64,000 nucleotides of DNA from Salinispora fenicalii (GCF_000514815.1 NZ_KI911474.1:133584-197583), one strand, 5' to 3'; shown: positions 1-8,643, counted from the first letter of the stretch. Notes: a model not told the origin generated them from the letters alone. Numbers and translations: made by a program.

Positions 1-2
1 TC

Positions 3-512
3 GTCTTCGTCACCGCCTACGACGACGGCGCGGCGGACGCGTTCGACCTGGGCGCGACGGACTACGTCCGCAAACCGGTCCGGGCGCAACGGTTGGCCGA
101 GTCGCTGCGCCGGGTGATCGGATCGCGGTGGGTGCCCCCGCAGCCGGCGGCGCCGGCACAGGAAGAGGACCCGACGATCCCGATCGAGCTGGCCGGGACG
201 ACCCGGATGCTGCCCCGGTCGGCGGTGCGCTGGGTGGAGGCCCAGGGTGACTACGTGCGACTGCACACCGCCGACGGTTCCCACCTGGTCCGGGTCTCCT
301 TGGCGACCCTCGCCGAGCGGTGGGCTAACGCGGGCTTCGTCCGAATCCACCGCTCCTACCTGGTCCAGTTGCGGCTCATCGCCGAGCTGCGGCTGGTGAA
401 CTCCGGGTACGTGGTGGTGGTCGACGCGACCGAACTGCCGGTCAGTCGGCGGCACACCCGCGAGCTGAAGGAGAAGCTGATCCGAGCGGCCAAGCAGGAC
501 TGGGCCCGCTGA
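3..512 (+). CDS. LytTR-family response regulator, 5' part outside the window
   Basis: Open from the window edge, so the start and most of the receiver domain are missing. The frame opens with the end of a CheY-like receiver domain: a VTAYDD stretch followed by DYVRKPV, the conserved lysine-proline of the last receiver strand. A LytTR DNA-binding domain fills the rest, with WVEAQGDYVRLHT and FVRIHRSYLV as its recognisable motifs. Such proteins are phosphorylated by a partner histidine kinase and bind repeated sites in promoters. The kinase would be expected upstream, off the window. A TTG at 93 could be mistaken for a start but lies inside the domain. Confidence 0.9.
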   Translation, partial: VFVTAYDDGAADAFDLGATDYVRKPVRAQRLAESLRRVIGSRWVPPQPAAPAQEEDPTIPIELAGTTRMLPRSAVRWVEAQGDYVRLHTADGSHLVRVSLATLAERWANAGFVRIHRSYLVQLRLIAELRLVNSGYVVVVDATELPVSRRHTRELKEKLIRAAKQDWAR

Positions 513-582
513 CCCAGCTCGTACGGCAGCCACCGGTTGAGATGGCGCTGGTGGGGCGCCTGGTCCGAGTTGATCTGCTTCG

Positions 583-1290
583 TCATGCCGTCCTCACTTC
601 GTCGCTCTGCTTCGTACCGGCGAAGGGGGAGCGGACGGGGTCCGTGGACCGGATGCCCTTGAGGAGGAGCCAGCCACCGGCGACGACTTCGAAGGTGAGC
701 ATCGGCAGCCACAGGAGTATGCCGGCGCCCTCGGTGGTGACGGCGCCGGCGGCGCTTTGCACGGGGACGCTGACGGCGAGCAGCAGCGACGCGAACAGGC
801 CGAGGATGGCCAGCGGTCGGGGGATCGCGCGGGACCGCAGTAGTAGGTAGGCGAACACGGCACTGCCGACGGCGAAGAAGCAGGCGCCGACGTTCGTGCT
901 CCACACAGCGATGTCGGCCGCCGCCGCGCCCAGTTCCCGGGCGCTGTCCGTTTGTTGCCGGCTGAGTGACAGCAGCAGCATGGCACCGAGGATCTGTACC
1001 GCGTAGAGTCCCGACTCCACCGCCCGGCAGGCCAGGGCGAAGGCGGCCAGAGACGGGTCCTGTCGCCGGGTGATGGCGTGCAGCATGGCGGCCAGACCCA
1101 GCGTGGCGATACCGGCGACGACCAGCAGCACGATGCTGAGCTGCAGCCCGGACGGGTGGGTGGCGATGTCGTCGAGCCGTTCCGCGATTCCGCCGGCACT
1201 GCTGCCGGCAGCAGCCGGACTGGCCAGGACGGCCGCGATAACCAGTAGGAATAGGGCACCGGCGAGGCGCGCGGCGGACCGTTCGGACAT
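583..1290 (-). CDS. DUF4386-like integral membrane protein
   Basis: The 235 residues contain about six hydrophobic segments, starting with an N-terminal RLAGALFLLVIAAVLA helix. The LFLLVI start, the CRAVESGLYAVQ helix and the C-terminal LTFEVVAGGWLLLKG helix match the DUF4386 pattern. No catalytic motif is visible and the family has no established function. A GGAGGA box 5 nt before the ATG supports the start. It is convergent with the LytTR gene and divergent from the SARP regulator, whose upstream repeats lie between the two. Confidence 0.75.
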   Translation of the reverse strand: MSERSAARLAGALFLLVIAAVLASPAAAGSSAGGIAERLDDIATHPSGLQLSIVLLVVAGIATLGLAAMLHAITRRQDPSLAAFALACRAVESGLYAVQILGAMLLLSLSRQQTDSARELGAAAADIAVWSTNVGACFFAVGSAVFAYLLLRSRAIPRPLAILGLFASLLLAVSVPVQSAAGAVTTEGAGILLWLPMLTFEVVAGGWLLLKGIRSTDPVRSPFAGTKQSDEVRTA

Positions 1291-1398
1291 AGTTCCTCCA
1301 GCAGTATCGTGGCAACCCCGGGTCGGGCTGCGGCGGTTCGAGCAGCGGGCAGCGACGTACCCACCGCGATCAAGGTGGACCGATCGTGACGGGCACGC

Positions 1399-1442
1399 GT
1401 TGAGTCGGCGTTGTGCGGACGTTGAGAAGATGTTGAGCTGCG
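1399..1442 (+). promoter_or_regulatory. Four tandem 11-bp direct repeats, candidate SARP operator
   Basis: Four copies of GTTGAG-N5 begin at 1399, 1410, 1421 and 1432, an exact 11-bp period; the second copy reads GTTGTG. SARP regulators bind heptameric direct repeats spaced 11 bp, immediately upstream of the -10 region. The array ends 34 bp before the ATG of a SARP gene, and a weak -10-like CTATCG lies at about 1454-1459. Autoregulation is the simplest reading. Confidence 0.65.
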
Positions 1443-1475
1443 GGTCGGGGCGGGCTATCGGACGCGGGAGTGGCT

Positions 1476-4301
1476 ATGGCAGGGCCGGCGGTACGCATAC
1501 GGTTGCTCGGCGGGGTCGAGGTGGTGGACGGGAACGGCGCCGCCATCGACATTGGGGCGGGTAAGTGCCGTGCGCTGCTGGCGGCCCTGGCGTTGCAACC
1601 CGGCGTGGCGGTTCCGGACTGGCGGCTGATCGATCTGCTGTGGGGCGAGCAACCGCCCCGGACTGCCGTCCGAACTCTGCAGTCGTACATCGCTCGGCTG
1701 CGGGGTGGTCTGGGCGCCACGAGGATTGTCCGCTCGGGTGCCGCGTACCGTCTCGATGTACCCGCCGATGCGGTCGATGTGATCCGGTTCGGCCGGCGGG
1801 TCGAGGCCGGTGACCTCGCCGGGGCGCTCGCCGAGTGGACCGGCGATCCGCTCGCCGGGGTGCCGGTGCCCGGCCTGGCTGCGGCCGTGGACGGCCTGGT
1901 CGAACGGTGGCTCGGCGCGGTCGAAGCCGACCTCGCCGCCCGGGTGGACGCTGACGCCGCAGCGACCGTGGGGCCGTTGACTGAGCTGAGTGCGCGGTAT
2001 CCGTTCCGTGAAGGCATCTGGGCGCTGCTGATGACGGCGCTGTACCGGGTGGGCCGGCAGGCCGACGCGCTGGCCGCGTACCGCACTGCCCGTCAGCGGC
2101 TGATTGAGCACCTGGGTGTGGAGCCCGGGCCGCGCTTGCGCCACCTGGAGTTGGCGATTCTCGGCCAGGACCACCGCATTGGCGGCGAGCAGCGGCCTGA
2201 GCCGGTCGACCGGCTGCCCCGGCGCGCCGTGCGACTGATCGGCCGCGACGGTGACCTCGAGCTCATCGGCCGGGCGTTGGCCGAGAGTCCGGTGGTCACC
2301 CTGGTCGGGCCGGGTGGCATCGGCAAGACCGCGCTCGCCGTCGCGGCCGCCCAACGCGCCCGGTTCGAGCACGGCGCCTGGCTGGTCGACCTGACCAAGA
2401 TCACGACCGACCAGGACGTCTCCCAAGCCGTGGCCGCGGCGGTACGCGTCGAGGAGGGCCCAGGCCGGTCGTTGAGTGAGTCCATTGTGCTGGCCCTGAG
2501 CTCGCTCCAGGCGCTGCTTGTGCTCGACAACTGCGAACACGTTGTGGACGGCGCGGCACGCCTGGCCCAGGCCATCGCCGACGGCTGCCCGCAGGTGCGG
2601 GTGCTGGCCACCGCCCGGGAACCGCTCGGCCTCGGCCACGGTCACGAACGGCTGGTCGCCGTACCACCGTTGCCGGCGGCCGGGGCGGGCGCCGATCTGT
2701 TCGTCGAACGCGCGAACGCGCTGACCGCCGCGTGCACAATGGGTGCCGCGCGGGAGGTGATCGAAGAAATCTGCCACTCCCTCGACGGGCTTCCTCTCGC
2801 CATCGAGCTGGCCGCCGCCCAAACCGTCAGTCACACCCCGCAGGAAATCCGCGAGCGTCTCGACGATCAGCTCGGTCTGCTGGTCGGCGGGCGGCGGACC
2901 GGGGCGGACCGGCACCGCACGATGCGCGCCACGGTCCAATGGTCCTACCGGCTGCTCACCGTGGCCGAACAGGACCTGCTGCAACGGCTGTCGGTGTTCA
3001 CCGGCCCAGTCGACCGGGCCGCAGCCGCGGCCGTTGCCGCCGGCAGCGGCCTGGATGTCAACGACGTGCTGCACACCCTCGTACAGCGATCGATGGTTAC
3101 CGCCGAACCCGGCCCGTTCGGCCAGCAGTTCAGGTTGCTGGAACCTGTCCGCCAGTTCGCGGCCGAACACCTCGCCGCAGGATCGGCGGCCGCACCCGCC
3201 CAGGCCGCGCACACCCGATACGTACGCGAACAGGTGACCTCGCTGCACGACCAGCTCACCGGACCCGCCGAAGTCCAGGCGGTCGCCCGGCTGGACGAGC
3301 TGTGGCCCAACCTGCGCCTCGCGGTTGACCGAGCCTTTGCCTGCGGCGACTACCGCCTCGCCCATGACCTGTTCCGGCCGATCTGCACCGAGGCCGCTCG
3401 GCGGCACCGGCACGAAATCGGGCAGTGGGCGCAACGCCTCCTCGAACAGGCACCGGTCGAGGACCGGCCGCGGGTCGTGGCCGGCCTGGTCGCCGCCGCA
3501 CCCCGCTATCACGTCCGTCAGGACCCGGCCGGGTTCGACACCCTGGTCCGGCAGCACTGCGAACCGGACGACCCGGTAGCCCGGCATCTGCGGGCCAACG
3601 TCCACGACGACTACGCAACTCAGCTACACACGGCGCCACCGGCGCTGGCCGAACTGCGCCGGCTCGGCGCCGACGATCTCGCCGCGCAGGTCGAGGTCGA
3701 CCTCGGCGCAGCGTTGGTCTTTCAGGGGCAGTACGCACGCGGAGAAGCCCAGCTCACCCAGCTCGTCGACCGGTTCCGCAGCCACGGCCCGCCGACCTTG
3801 TTGCACTGGACGCTGATGCTGCTCGGCTTCTCCGCCGCCTTCCAAGGTCAACGGGCCGTCGCCGACCAGTTGTTCGACCAGGCGATTGACGTGCCGCTGC
3901 CGGCACGCACCCACTCGCCGAACCAGTCCGTACGTGCCCAGGCGCTGTTCCAGCGCGGCGATCGCAGAGCCGCCTATCAGCTACTCCGTGCCCACGTCGA
4001 AGAACTGCTCGATGCCGACAACATGCACGCGGCCTGCGCTGTCTTGGTCAGCTTCGTCACGATGATGCCGACAGTGGCACGCTTCGCCGACGGCGCCCGG
4101 ATCCTAGCCTTCCTCGACACCACCGGCATGCTCGACAACGTCGCCTGGGCGGCCATGGTCGCCGACGCCCGGGACAAACTCGCCGCCTTCGCCCCCTCAC
4201 CGAAAGAATCCACGATCGTGAGTCAGCGACAAGCCCTCGCCATGATCGGCGACACGCTCGACGATCTTCTTATCGAACAGACCAGCCCCGCCAGATGCTA
4301 A
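1476..4301 (+). CDS. SARP-type transcriptional regulator with NB-ARC and TPR-like regions (AfsR-like)
   Basis: 941 residues. An OmpR-like winged helix occupies about residues 1-90, followed by a bacterial transcriptional activation (BTAD) domain to about 235, with the LMTALYRVGRQADALAAY signature. An NB-ARC ATPase follows: Walker A VGPGGIGKT near residue 277, Walker B LLVLDNCEH near 348, and the DGLPLAIELAA motif. The last about 380 residues look like alpha-helical TPR-type repeats. This is the large AfsR-type architecture that couples nucleotide binding to promoter activation. The ATG at 1476 is preferred because GGGAG lies 5 nt before it; an in-frame GTG at 1470 is possible. No secondary-metabolite genes lie beside it. 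Confidence 0.9.
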   Translation: MAGPAVRIRLLGGVEVVDGNGAAIDIGAGKCRALLAALALQPGVAVPDWRLIDLLWGEQPPRTAVRTLQSYIARLRGGLGATRIVRSGAAYRLDVPADAVDVIRFGRRVEAGDLAGALAEWTGDPLAGVPVPGLAAAVDGLVERWLGAVEADLAARVDADAAATVGPLTELSARYPFREGIWALLMTALYRVGRQADALAAYRTARQRLIEHLGVEPGPRLRHLELAILGQDHRIGGEQRPEPVDRLPRRAVRLIGRDGDLELIGRALAESPVVTLVGPGGIGKTALAVAAAQRARFEHGAWLVDLTKITTDQDVSQAVAAAVRVEEGPGRSLSESIVLALSSLQALLVLDNCEHVVDGAARLAQAIADGCPQVRVLATAREPLGLGHGHERLVAVPPLPAAGAGADLFVERANALTAACTMGAAREVIEEICHSLDGLPLAIELAAAQTVSHTPQEIRERLDDQLGLLVGGRRTGADRHRTMRATVQWSYRLLTVAEQDLLQRLSVFTGPVDRAAAAAVAAGSGLDVNDVLHTLVQRSMVTAEPGPFGQQFRLLEPVRQFAAEHLAAGSAAAPAQAAHTRYVREQVTSLHDQLTGPAEVQAVARLDELWPNLRLAVDRAFACGDYRLAHDLFRPICTEAARRHRHEIGQWAQRLLEQAPVEDRPRVVAGLVAAAPRYHVRQDPAGFDTLVRQHCEPDDPVARHLRANVHDDYATQLHTAPPALAELRRLGADDLAAQVEVDLGAALVFQGQYARGEAQLTQLVDRFRSHGPPTLLHWTLMLLGFSAAFQGQRAVADQLFDQAIDVPLPARTHSPNQSVRAQALFQRGDRRAAYQLLRAHVEELLDADNMHAACAVLVSFVTMMPTVARFADGARILAFLDTTGMLDNVAWAAMVADARDKLAAFAPSPKESTIVSQRQALAMIGDTLDDLLIEQTSPARC

Positions 4302-4304
4302 GGG

Positions 4305-5024
4305 CTAGAGCACCACGGCGGTGATCGCCGACCCGAGCATCGCCGGCCCGTACGGGATGGGGGTCCGCGGGCCGGCACGACCGGTCACCAGCAGGACGAT
4401 GACCAGCGGAAGGTTGACCAGCGGAGCGAGCAGGACGCCAGTGACCACGGTCGGCCACCCCAGCCAGCCGAGGTAGAGCCCGAGCGCCGCACCGAGCTTC
4501 ACATCGCCGAAGCCGAGTTGGGACCGGGGCAGTAGCGTGAGCGTCAGGTAGCCGACCCCGCAGAGGGCGGCGGCGAGCAGGGCCCGGCCCAGTGCCGGGA
4601 ACGCCGGGTCGGCCACCGCGGCGAGCAGCAGCAGAGCCAGCCCGCCACCGACGGCGGCCCCTATCAACGGGTCGGGCAGCCGCAGCACCCGCAGGTCGAC
4701 CACGGCCAGCGGCACCGCGAGGGCAGCGAGCAGCAGAAACGCCGGCAGCGCCCCGGTGGCTCCGACCCCGGCCGCGACAATGCCGGTGGCCGCGGCGGTG
4801 AGGGGCACGGTGACCGCCCACCCCGGAGTCAGCGGGCGACGACAGTCCGGGCATCGCCGGGGTGCCCGCCACCAGGGTGGCCGCGCGCCGGCGCAGTCCG
4901 GGCAGGTGCTCCGCCAGGCCGGCCGGGGCCGACCGGTCGGCCAGTCAACCGCGTATCGGTCGATCAGCCCGGGCAGCAGCAGTCCCCAACCAGCACCGGC
5001 GGCGGCAACGAGGGGGAGCAGCAT
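4305..5024 (-). CDS. A24-family prepilin peptidase (type IV leader peptidase)
   Basis: 239 residues, polytopic. It has two CPDC motifs at about 41-44 and 58-61 (the zinc-binding cytoplasmic loop of the methylase region), the first catalytic aspartate in AVVDLRVLRLPD (D110) and the GFGD motif with the second aspartate (D174). It should cleave and N-methylate type IV prepilin or Flp/Tad leader peptides at the membrane. No pilin genes are in the window, so it must serve a distant pilus or Tad locus. The ATG at 5024 follows a TACGCT hexamer by 6 nt. It ends 3 bp from the convergent SARP gene. Confidence 0.88.
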   Translation of the reverse strand: MLLPLVAAAGAGWGLLLPGLIDRYAVDWPTGRPRPAWRSTCPDCAGARPPWWRAPRRCPDCRRPLTPGWAVTVPLTAAATGIVAAGVGATGALPAFLLLAALAVPLAVVDLRVLRLPDPLIGAAVGGGLALLLLAAVADPAFPALGRALLAAALCGVGYLTLTLLPRSQLGFGDVKLGAALGLYLGWLGWPTVVTGVLLAPLVNLPLVIVLLVTGRAGPRTPIPYGPAMLGSAITAVVL

Positions 5025-5030
5025 GGCCGG

Positions 5031-5036
5031 AGCGTA
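5031..5036 (-). promoter_or_regulatory. -10 hexamer TACGCT, leaderless start of prepilin peptidase
   Basis: TACGCT lies 6 nt before the ATG at 5024 and no Shine-Dalgarno is present, so the transcript probably begins at or next to the start codon. Confidence 0.5.
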
Positions 5037-5118
5037 GCGTCCGCCCGCCCCGCCCCGGCGTCCTCGCCCGCGCCGGTCCACACCTCCCACCGCAGGTCAG
5101 AGCAGGCGTGGGTCACTG

Positions 5119-5158
5119 TTATCCACAGCAAGGAGCAGTTGTCCACAAGTTATCCACA
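5119..5158 (+). promoter_or_regulatory. Cluster of three DnaA boxes
   Basis: TTATCCACA at 5119-5127 and 5150-5158 are perfect matches to the classical DnaA 9-mer; TTGTCCACA at 5139-5147 matches the actinobacterial consensus. A weaker TGCTCCACA follows at 5171-5179. All point the same way within 61 bp, between the prepilin peptidase and the symporter operon, and end 37 bp before the -35 of the next gene. They could titrate DnaA or let DnaA control that promoter. Confidence 0.7.
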
Positions 5159-5194
5159 GGGTGGGTGTGGTGCTCCACAGGCAGCAGGCAGCGC

Positions 5195-5222
5195 TTGACT
5201 TTCCCCGGAATCGAGCGAGACT
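5195..5222 (+). promoter_or_regulatory. Sigma70-type promoter TTGACT-N16-GAGACT
   Basis: TTGACT at 5195-5200 and GAGACT at 5217-5222 are separated by 16 bp, and the GTG of the DUF485 gene follows the -10 by 6 nt. This is one of the few promoters in the window with a clear -35. It lies just downstream of the DnaA-box cluster. Confidence 0.5.
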
Positions 5223-5228
5223 GCCGGA

Positions 5229-5618
5229 GTGGTGGCCGCCGATGACCGCGCTTCCGCGCGGACCCGCATCGTGCTGGCTGATGTGGTCCGTCGCGATTCC
5301 GGTCGTGAGCACCCCCGCACCGAGCTCGCCGAGCAGACCCGGGTCGGCGAGGCTCTGGTCCGCGGCCTGGTCCGGGCCCAGCTCTCCCTGGCGTTGCGGC
5401 TCTGGCTGGTGGTGGCCGTCGGGCTCGGCGGTCTGCCGTGGCTGTTCGCCATCGCGCCATCGGTCAGCCGGGTCACCGTGCTCGGGGTGCACCTGCCCTG
5501 GGTGCTGCTCGGAGTGCTCTCCTTCCCGTTCCTGGTTGTGGTCGGCTGGGCATACGTGCGCCTGGCCGAACGCAACGAGCAGGACTTCACCGACCTGATC
5601 CAGCGGCCGAAGCGCTGA
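5229..5618 (+). CDS. DUF485-type small membrane protein, symporter partner
   Basis: 129 residues with two transmembrane helices (about 55-77 and 86-110) and a charged C-terminus. Small proteins of this kind are regularly encoded directly before sodium:solute symporters of the acetate permease group, as here, where the symporter starts 2 nt downstream. A second DUF485/symporter pair lies at 15.6-17.6 kb. The GTG at 5229 is followed by another GTG; a -10-like GAGACT 6 nt upstream and no ribosome site suggest a leaderless start. Sequence agreement with DUF485 is weaker than for the second copy. Confidence 0.65.
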   Translation: MVAADDRASARTRIVLADVVRRDSGREHPRTELAEQTRVGEALVRGLVRAQLSLALRLWLVVAVGLGGLPWLFAIAPSVSRVTVLGVHLPWVLLGVLSFPFLVVVGWAYVRLAERNEQDFTDLIQRPKR

Positions 5619-5620
5619 GT

Positions 5621-7258
5621 GTGGGCAACGGCTACGTCGTTCCGGCGATCGTCGCGGTCACCCTGATCACCGTCGGCATTGGCTTCTATGGGCTGCGCCT
5701 CGCCCGCACCACCTCGGACTTTCTGGTGGCGTCCCGGGCGGTCAGCCCGACCTGGAACGCTGCCGCGATCGGCGGGGAGTACCTGTCGGCCGCGAGCTTC
5801 CTTGGCGTCGCCGGCCTGATCCTCAAGCACGGCGTGGACGTGCTCTGGTACCCGGTCGGCTTCGCCGCCGGGTACCTGGGGCTGCTTCTCTTCGTCGCCG
5901 CGCCGCTGCGCCGTTCCGGGGCGTTCACCCTGCCCGACTTCTGCGAGCTACGGCTGGGCTCCCGGCGGCTGCGCACCCTCGCCACCGCCTTCGTGATCTT
6001 CATTGGTTGGCTCTACCTCGTCCCCCAACTGCAGGGCGCCGGGCTGACCATGGCCACATTGACCGGCTCGCCCTACCCGCTGGGAGCCCTCCTGGTCGCA
6101 GCGGTGGTCACCGCGAACGTGGCGCTCGGCGGCATGCGCGCGATCACCTTCGTCCAGGCGTTCCAGTACTGGCTCAAGCTGACCGCTCTCGCCGTACCAG
6201 CGATCTTCCTGGTATTGCAGTGGCAGGCCGACGGCCGCCCCGCGGTGACCCCACCAGAGGGTCCAACCTTCCGTACCGCGACCACCGTCGTGGTCGAACA
6301 TCCCGCCACCCTCACCCTGCCCGACGGCCAGCAGCGGCAGGTACGCCCTGGTGACGAACTGACCTTCGCCGCCGGAGAGCCAGTGCCCCAGGTGGCCGGG
6401 GCCGCCGCCGACCCGGCCGACTGGTTGCTGCCCAGCACCGAAGCCGACGAGCAGGGCCTGTTCACCACCTACTCGCTGATCCTCGCCACCTTCCTCGGCA
6501 CCATGGGCCTACCGCACGTACTGGCGCGCTTCTACACCAATCCGGACGGCGCCGCCGCCCGGCGCACCACCCTGGTGGTACTGGCCCTGGTCGGCGCCTT
6601 CTACCTGCTGCCGACCGTCTACGGAGCACTCGGCCGGATCTACACCCCGCACCTGCTGCTCACCGGGGAGACCGACGCAGTGGTGCTGCTCCTACCCGGT
6701 GCGGCCCTGGGTACGGAAACCACCGGCCGGTTCCTCGCCGCACTGGTCGCCGCCGGCGCGTTCGCGGCGTTCCTCTCCACCTCCTCCGGCCTGCTCACCA
6801 GCGTTGCCGGAGTGATCTCCACAGACGTCCTGGGCCGCGGCTCGGTACGCGGGTTCCGACTCGCCACGGTGCTCGCCGGCAGCGTGCCCACGGTGTTCGC
6901 GCTCAACGTCTCCGGGCTGGACGTGTCCCAGGTGGTGGGGCTGGCGTTCGCGGTGGCCGCGTCGAGCTTCTGCCCACTGCTGGTGCTGGGCATCTGGTGG
7001 CGGGGGTTGACCTCCCGCGGCGCCGCCGTCGGGGTGCTCGTTGGTGGGGGTTCCGCGGGCGGGGCGGTACTGGTGACCGTGCTCGGCCCTCCGCTGACCG
7101 GGTGGCCGGCCACCCTCCTCGCGCAGCCGGCCGCCTGGACGGTCCCGCTCGCCTTCGCCGTCATGGTGGCGGTATCGACAGCCACCCGCCGCCGCGTACC
7201 GACCGATGTCAGCGCCACGATGCTCCGCCTGCACACCCCCGAAGCCCTGCGACCGTAG
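5621..7258 (+). CDS. Sodium:solute symporter (SSS family, acetate/monocarboxylate type)
   Basis: 545 residues with about 13 transmembrane helices. The core motifs are GGEYLSAASFLGVAGLI after helix 1-2, FLGTMGLPHVLARFYTNP in the middle, and the helix FLSTSSGLLTSVAGVISTD. These match ActP-like cation/carboxylate symporters. A roughly 70-residue hydrophilic insertion around residues 205-280 is unlike the second copy. The GTG at 5621, 2 nt after the DUF485 stop, gives a full-length N-terminus; the open frame extends further upstream but only through the DUF485 gene. The substrate cannot be read from the sequence. Confidence 0.88.
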   Translation: MGNGYVVPAIVAVTLITVGIGFYGLRLARTTSDFLVASRAVSPTWNAAAIGGEYLSAASFLGVAGLILKHGVDVLWYPVGFAAGYLGLLLFVAAPLRRSGAFTLPDFCELRLGSRRLRTLATAFVIFIGWLYLVPQLQGAGLTMATLTGSPYPLGALLVAAVVTANVALGGMRAITFVQAFQYWLKLTALAVPAIFLVLQWQADGRPAVTPPEGPTFRTATTVVVEHPATLTLPDGQQRQVRPGDELTFAAGEPVPQVAGAAADPADWLLPSTEADEQGLFTTYSLILATFLGTMGLPHVLARFYTNPDGAAARRTTLVVLALVGAFYLLPTVYGALGRIYTPHLLLTGETDAVVLLLPGAALGTETTGRFLAALVAAGAFAAFLSTSSGLLTSVAGVISTDVLGRGSVRGFRLATVLAGSVPTVFALNVSGLDVSQVVGLAFAVAASSFCPLLVLGIWWRGLTSRGAAVGVLVGGGSAGGAVLVTVLGPPLTGWPATLLAQPAAWTVPLAFAVMVAVSTATRRRVPTDVSATMLRLHTPEALRP

Positions 7259-7260
7259 CG

Positions 7261-7290
7261 CCAGGGCCCTCCTCTGCGGAAGGGCCCTGG
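7261..7290. terminator. Bidirectional hairpin terminator
   Basis: A perfect 10-bp inverted repeat (arms 7261-7270 and 7281-7290, CCAGGGCCCT and its complement) with a 10-nt loop, placed 3 bp after the symporter stop and before the convergent partner gene. It has no U-tract, as is usual in high-GC actinobacteria. Confidence 0.65.
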
Positions 7291-7304
7291 GCTGGAAACT
7301 CATC

Positions 7305-8150
7305 TCAACAGGCGTCCGTACCAGCGCAGAGCCGTGCGGCTGCGCGCTCCGCAATTCGCTGGTCCTCGGCCGGATCAACGCCTTTGAGCCACACCTGGGC
7401 CACCAGTTCGCCCTGTCGCACGAAGAGCCAACGGAACGACAGGTCACCGGCCCGACCAACCAACAACGACTCGTCACCCGCAAGGCCGGAGGCGAAGACC
7501 TCCATCCCCTTGCTGTCCGGGTTCAGGGGAATACAGCCGGCCACCTCCCGCCGAACGTTTCCCATCGTGGTCTTCGCAGCTTCCTCCGAATGCCGCTCCA
7601 CCCGCTCGATTACCGTGCTCTCGGTCCCCTTGGAGAATGCAGCTCCCCGGAACGCCTTCTCTCCTGGCCAGCTCTGTCCGACTTCCTCGCAGGCATAGCT
7701 GCTCCCCGCACGGAATGACCAGTCGCCGCCCAGATCGTCGCCTGCCGCCCGGAACCCGGTCGGGAGATCCGCGGTACGGAGCATGGCCGCGGCCGGAACA
7801 TCCGATGACGGCGGGCTGAGGGTCGGTTGATCGGTGGTCTCCGGCGACTCGCTCGGCGGGACCGTGGTCGGCGAGGATGACGGGGTGGGTGACACCGTCG
7901 GCGTCGGGATGCCGGTGGGGCTTGGCGAAGGGCTGTTCGTCGCGGGTAGCGACGGCGGTACGGGGTCTGGGCCCTCGGCTAGGGCCACAGCACCGGTGGC
8001 GACGACGGCGACGGTGACCGCGCTCGCCAAGCCGAGGACGAGGCGGGTATGCCGGGTCCGCCGCCGGGCACGCGCAAGCACCTGGTCGGCCGGGTCCCAG
8101 TTCAGGGTTTCGGTGTCGTCGTACAACTCGGTGAAAAGTGGATCAGGCAT
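7305..8150 (-). CDS. Membrane-anchored partner of the upstream ECF sigma factor (probable anti-sigma/sensor)
   Basis: 281 residues: a cytoplasmic N-terminus of about 45 residues, one transmembrane helix (LVLGLASAVTVAVVATGAVAL), a Pro/Ser/Thr-rich spacer with many PSPSPT-like repeats, and an extracytoplasmic domain with several cysteines (CEEVG, AGCIP, and a C-terminal cysteine). Its ATG overlaps the sigma stop by 8 nt in the string ATGCCTGA, so the two are translationally coupled. Such linked single-pass proteins usually restrain the sigma factor; no classical zinc anti-sigma motif is present, so the function is inferred from context. A GGAGGAGG ribosome site precedes the start. Confidence 0.75.
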   Translation of the reverse strand: MPDPLFTELYDDTETLNWDPADQVLARARRRTRHTRLVLGLASAVTVAVVATGAVALAEGPDPVPPSLPATNSPSPSPTGIPTPTVSPTPSSSPTTVPPSESPETTDQPTLSPPSSDVPAAAMLRTADLPTGFRAAGDDLGGDWSFRAGSSYACEEVGQSWPGEKAFRGAAFSKGTESTVIERVERHSEEAAKTTMGNVRREVAGCIPLNPDSKGMEVFASGLAGDESLLVGRAGDLSFRWLFVRQGELVAQVWLKGVDPAEDQRIAERAAARLCAGTDAC

Positions 8151-8643
8151 GAGTGACCTCCTCCGGAAATGAGGTGTCAAGTAGGGCAGCGAGGGCTTTC
8201 CGCCCACGGGTTAGGCGAGCCTTGACAGTGCCCGTCGGCGCACCCGTCTGGACCGCGATGTCAGCAACGGACAGATCCACCAGGTGGTGCAGGACGATCG
8301 CCTCCCGCTGCTCGGTTGGTAACTGCCGCAGCGCGGCGACCAGCGCTACGGTGTTCTCTGATGGCGGTCCGCTGGCTGCGCCGACACCATGCCGGCGGTA
8401 GGCGGAGATACCATTACGGATCTTTCGCCAGCGGTTCACCAACCGCCGGTGCCCGACAGTCCGCACCCACGCCTCTGGGTCGTCGTACGTGCTGATCTTT
8501 GACCAACGCTGCCAGGCCCGCACGTACGCCTCCTGCGTAGCGTCCTGCGCCTCAGCCAGGTCGCCACCGAGTGCGTAAAGCACCGTGACAACCCGATGTC
8601 GCGTGCTGCGGTAGAACTCCGCAAAGCTATCTTCCGCATTCAC
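8143..8643 (-). CDS. SigE-family ECF RNA polymerase sigma factor
   Basis: 166 residues with sigma region 2 (about 8-72; DATQEAYVRAWQRWSKI) and region 4 (about 100-155; LPTEQREAIVLHHLVDLSVADIA then GTVKARLTRGRKAL). Region 1 and 3 are absent, as expected for ECF factors. The start is GTG with a GAGG box about 9 nt upstream. It forms a two-gene unit with the overlapping membrane partner. A GCAACC hexamer lies upstream on this strand at 8695-8700 and is also found upstream of the second sigma gene (11190-11195), possibly an autoregulated -35. Confidence 0.9.
   Translation of the reverse strand: MNAEDSFAEFYRSTRHRVVTVLYALGGDLAEAQDATQEAYVRAWQRWSKISTYDDPEAWVRTVGHRRLVNRWRKIRNGISAYRRHGVGAASGPPSENTVALVAALRQLPTEQREAIVLHHLVDLSVADIAVQTGAPTGTVKARLTRGRKALAALLDTSFPEEVTHA

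Noticed and set aside
1455..3605. 716-codon open frame antisense to the SARP gene
   Set aside because: Gly/Gln/Arg-rich translation with no domain, no ribosome site, and fully covered by the well-supported SARP frame; a product of GC-rich codon bias.
1476..4301. Biosynthetic gene cluster suggested by the SARP regulator
   Set aside because: No synthase, NRPS, PKS or tailoring genes lie within the window around it.
5119..5158. The chromosomal origin itself
   Set aside because: dnaA, dnaN and gyrase genes are not adjacent and only three to four boxes are present, fewer than expected for an actinobacterial oriC.
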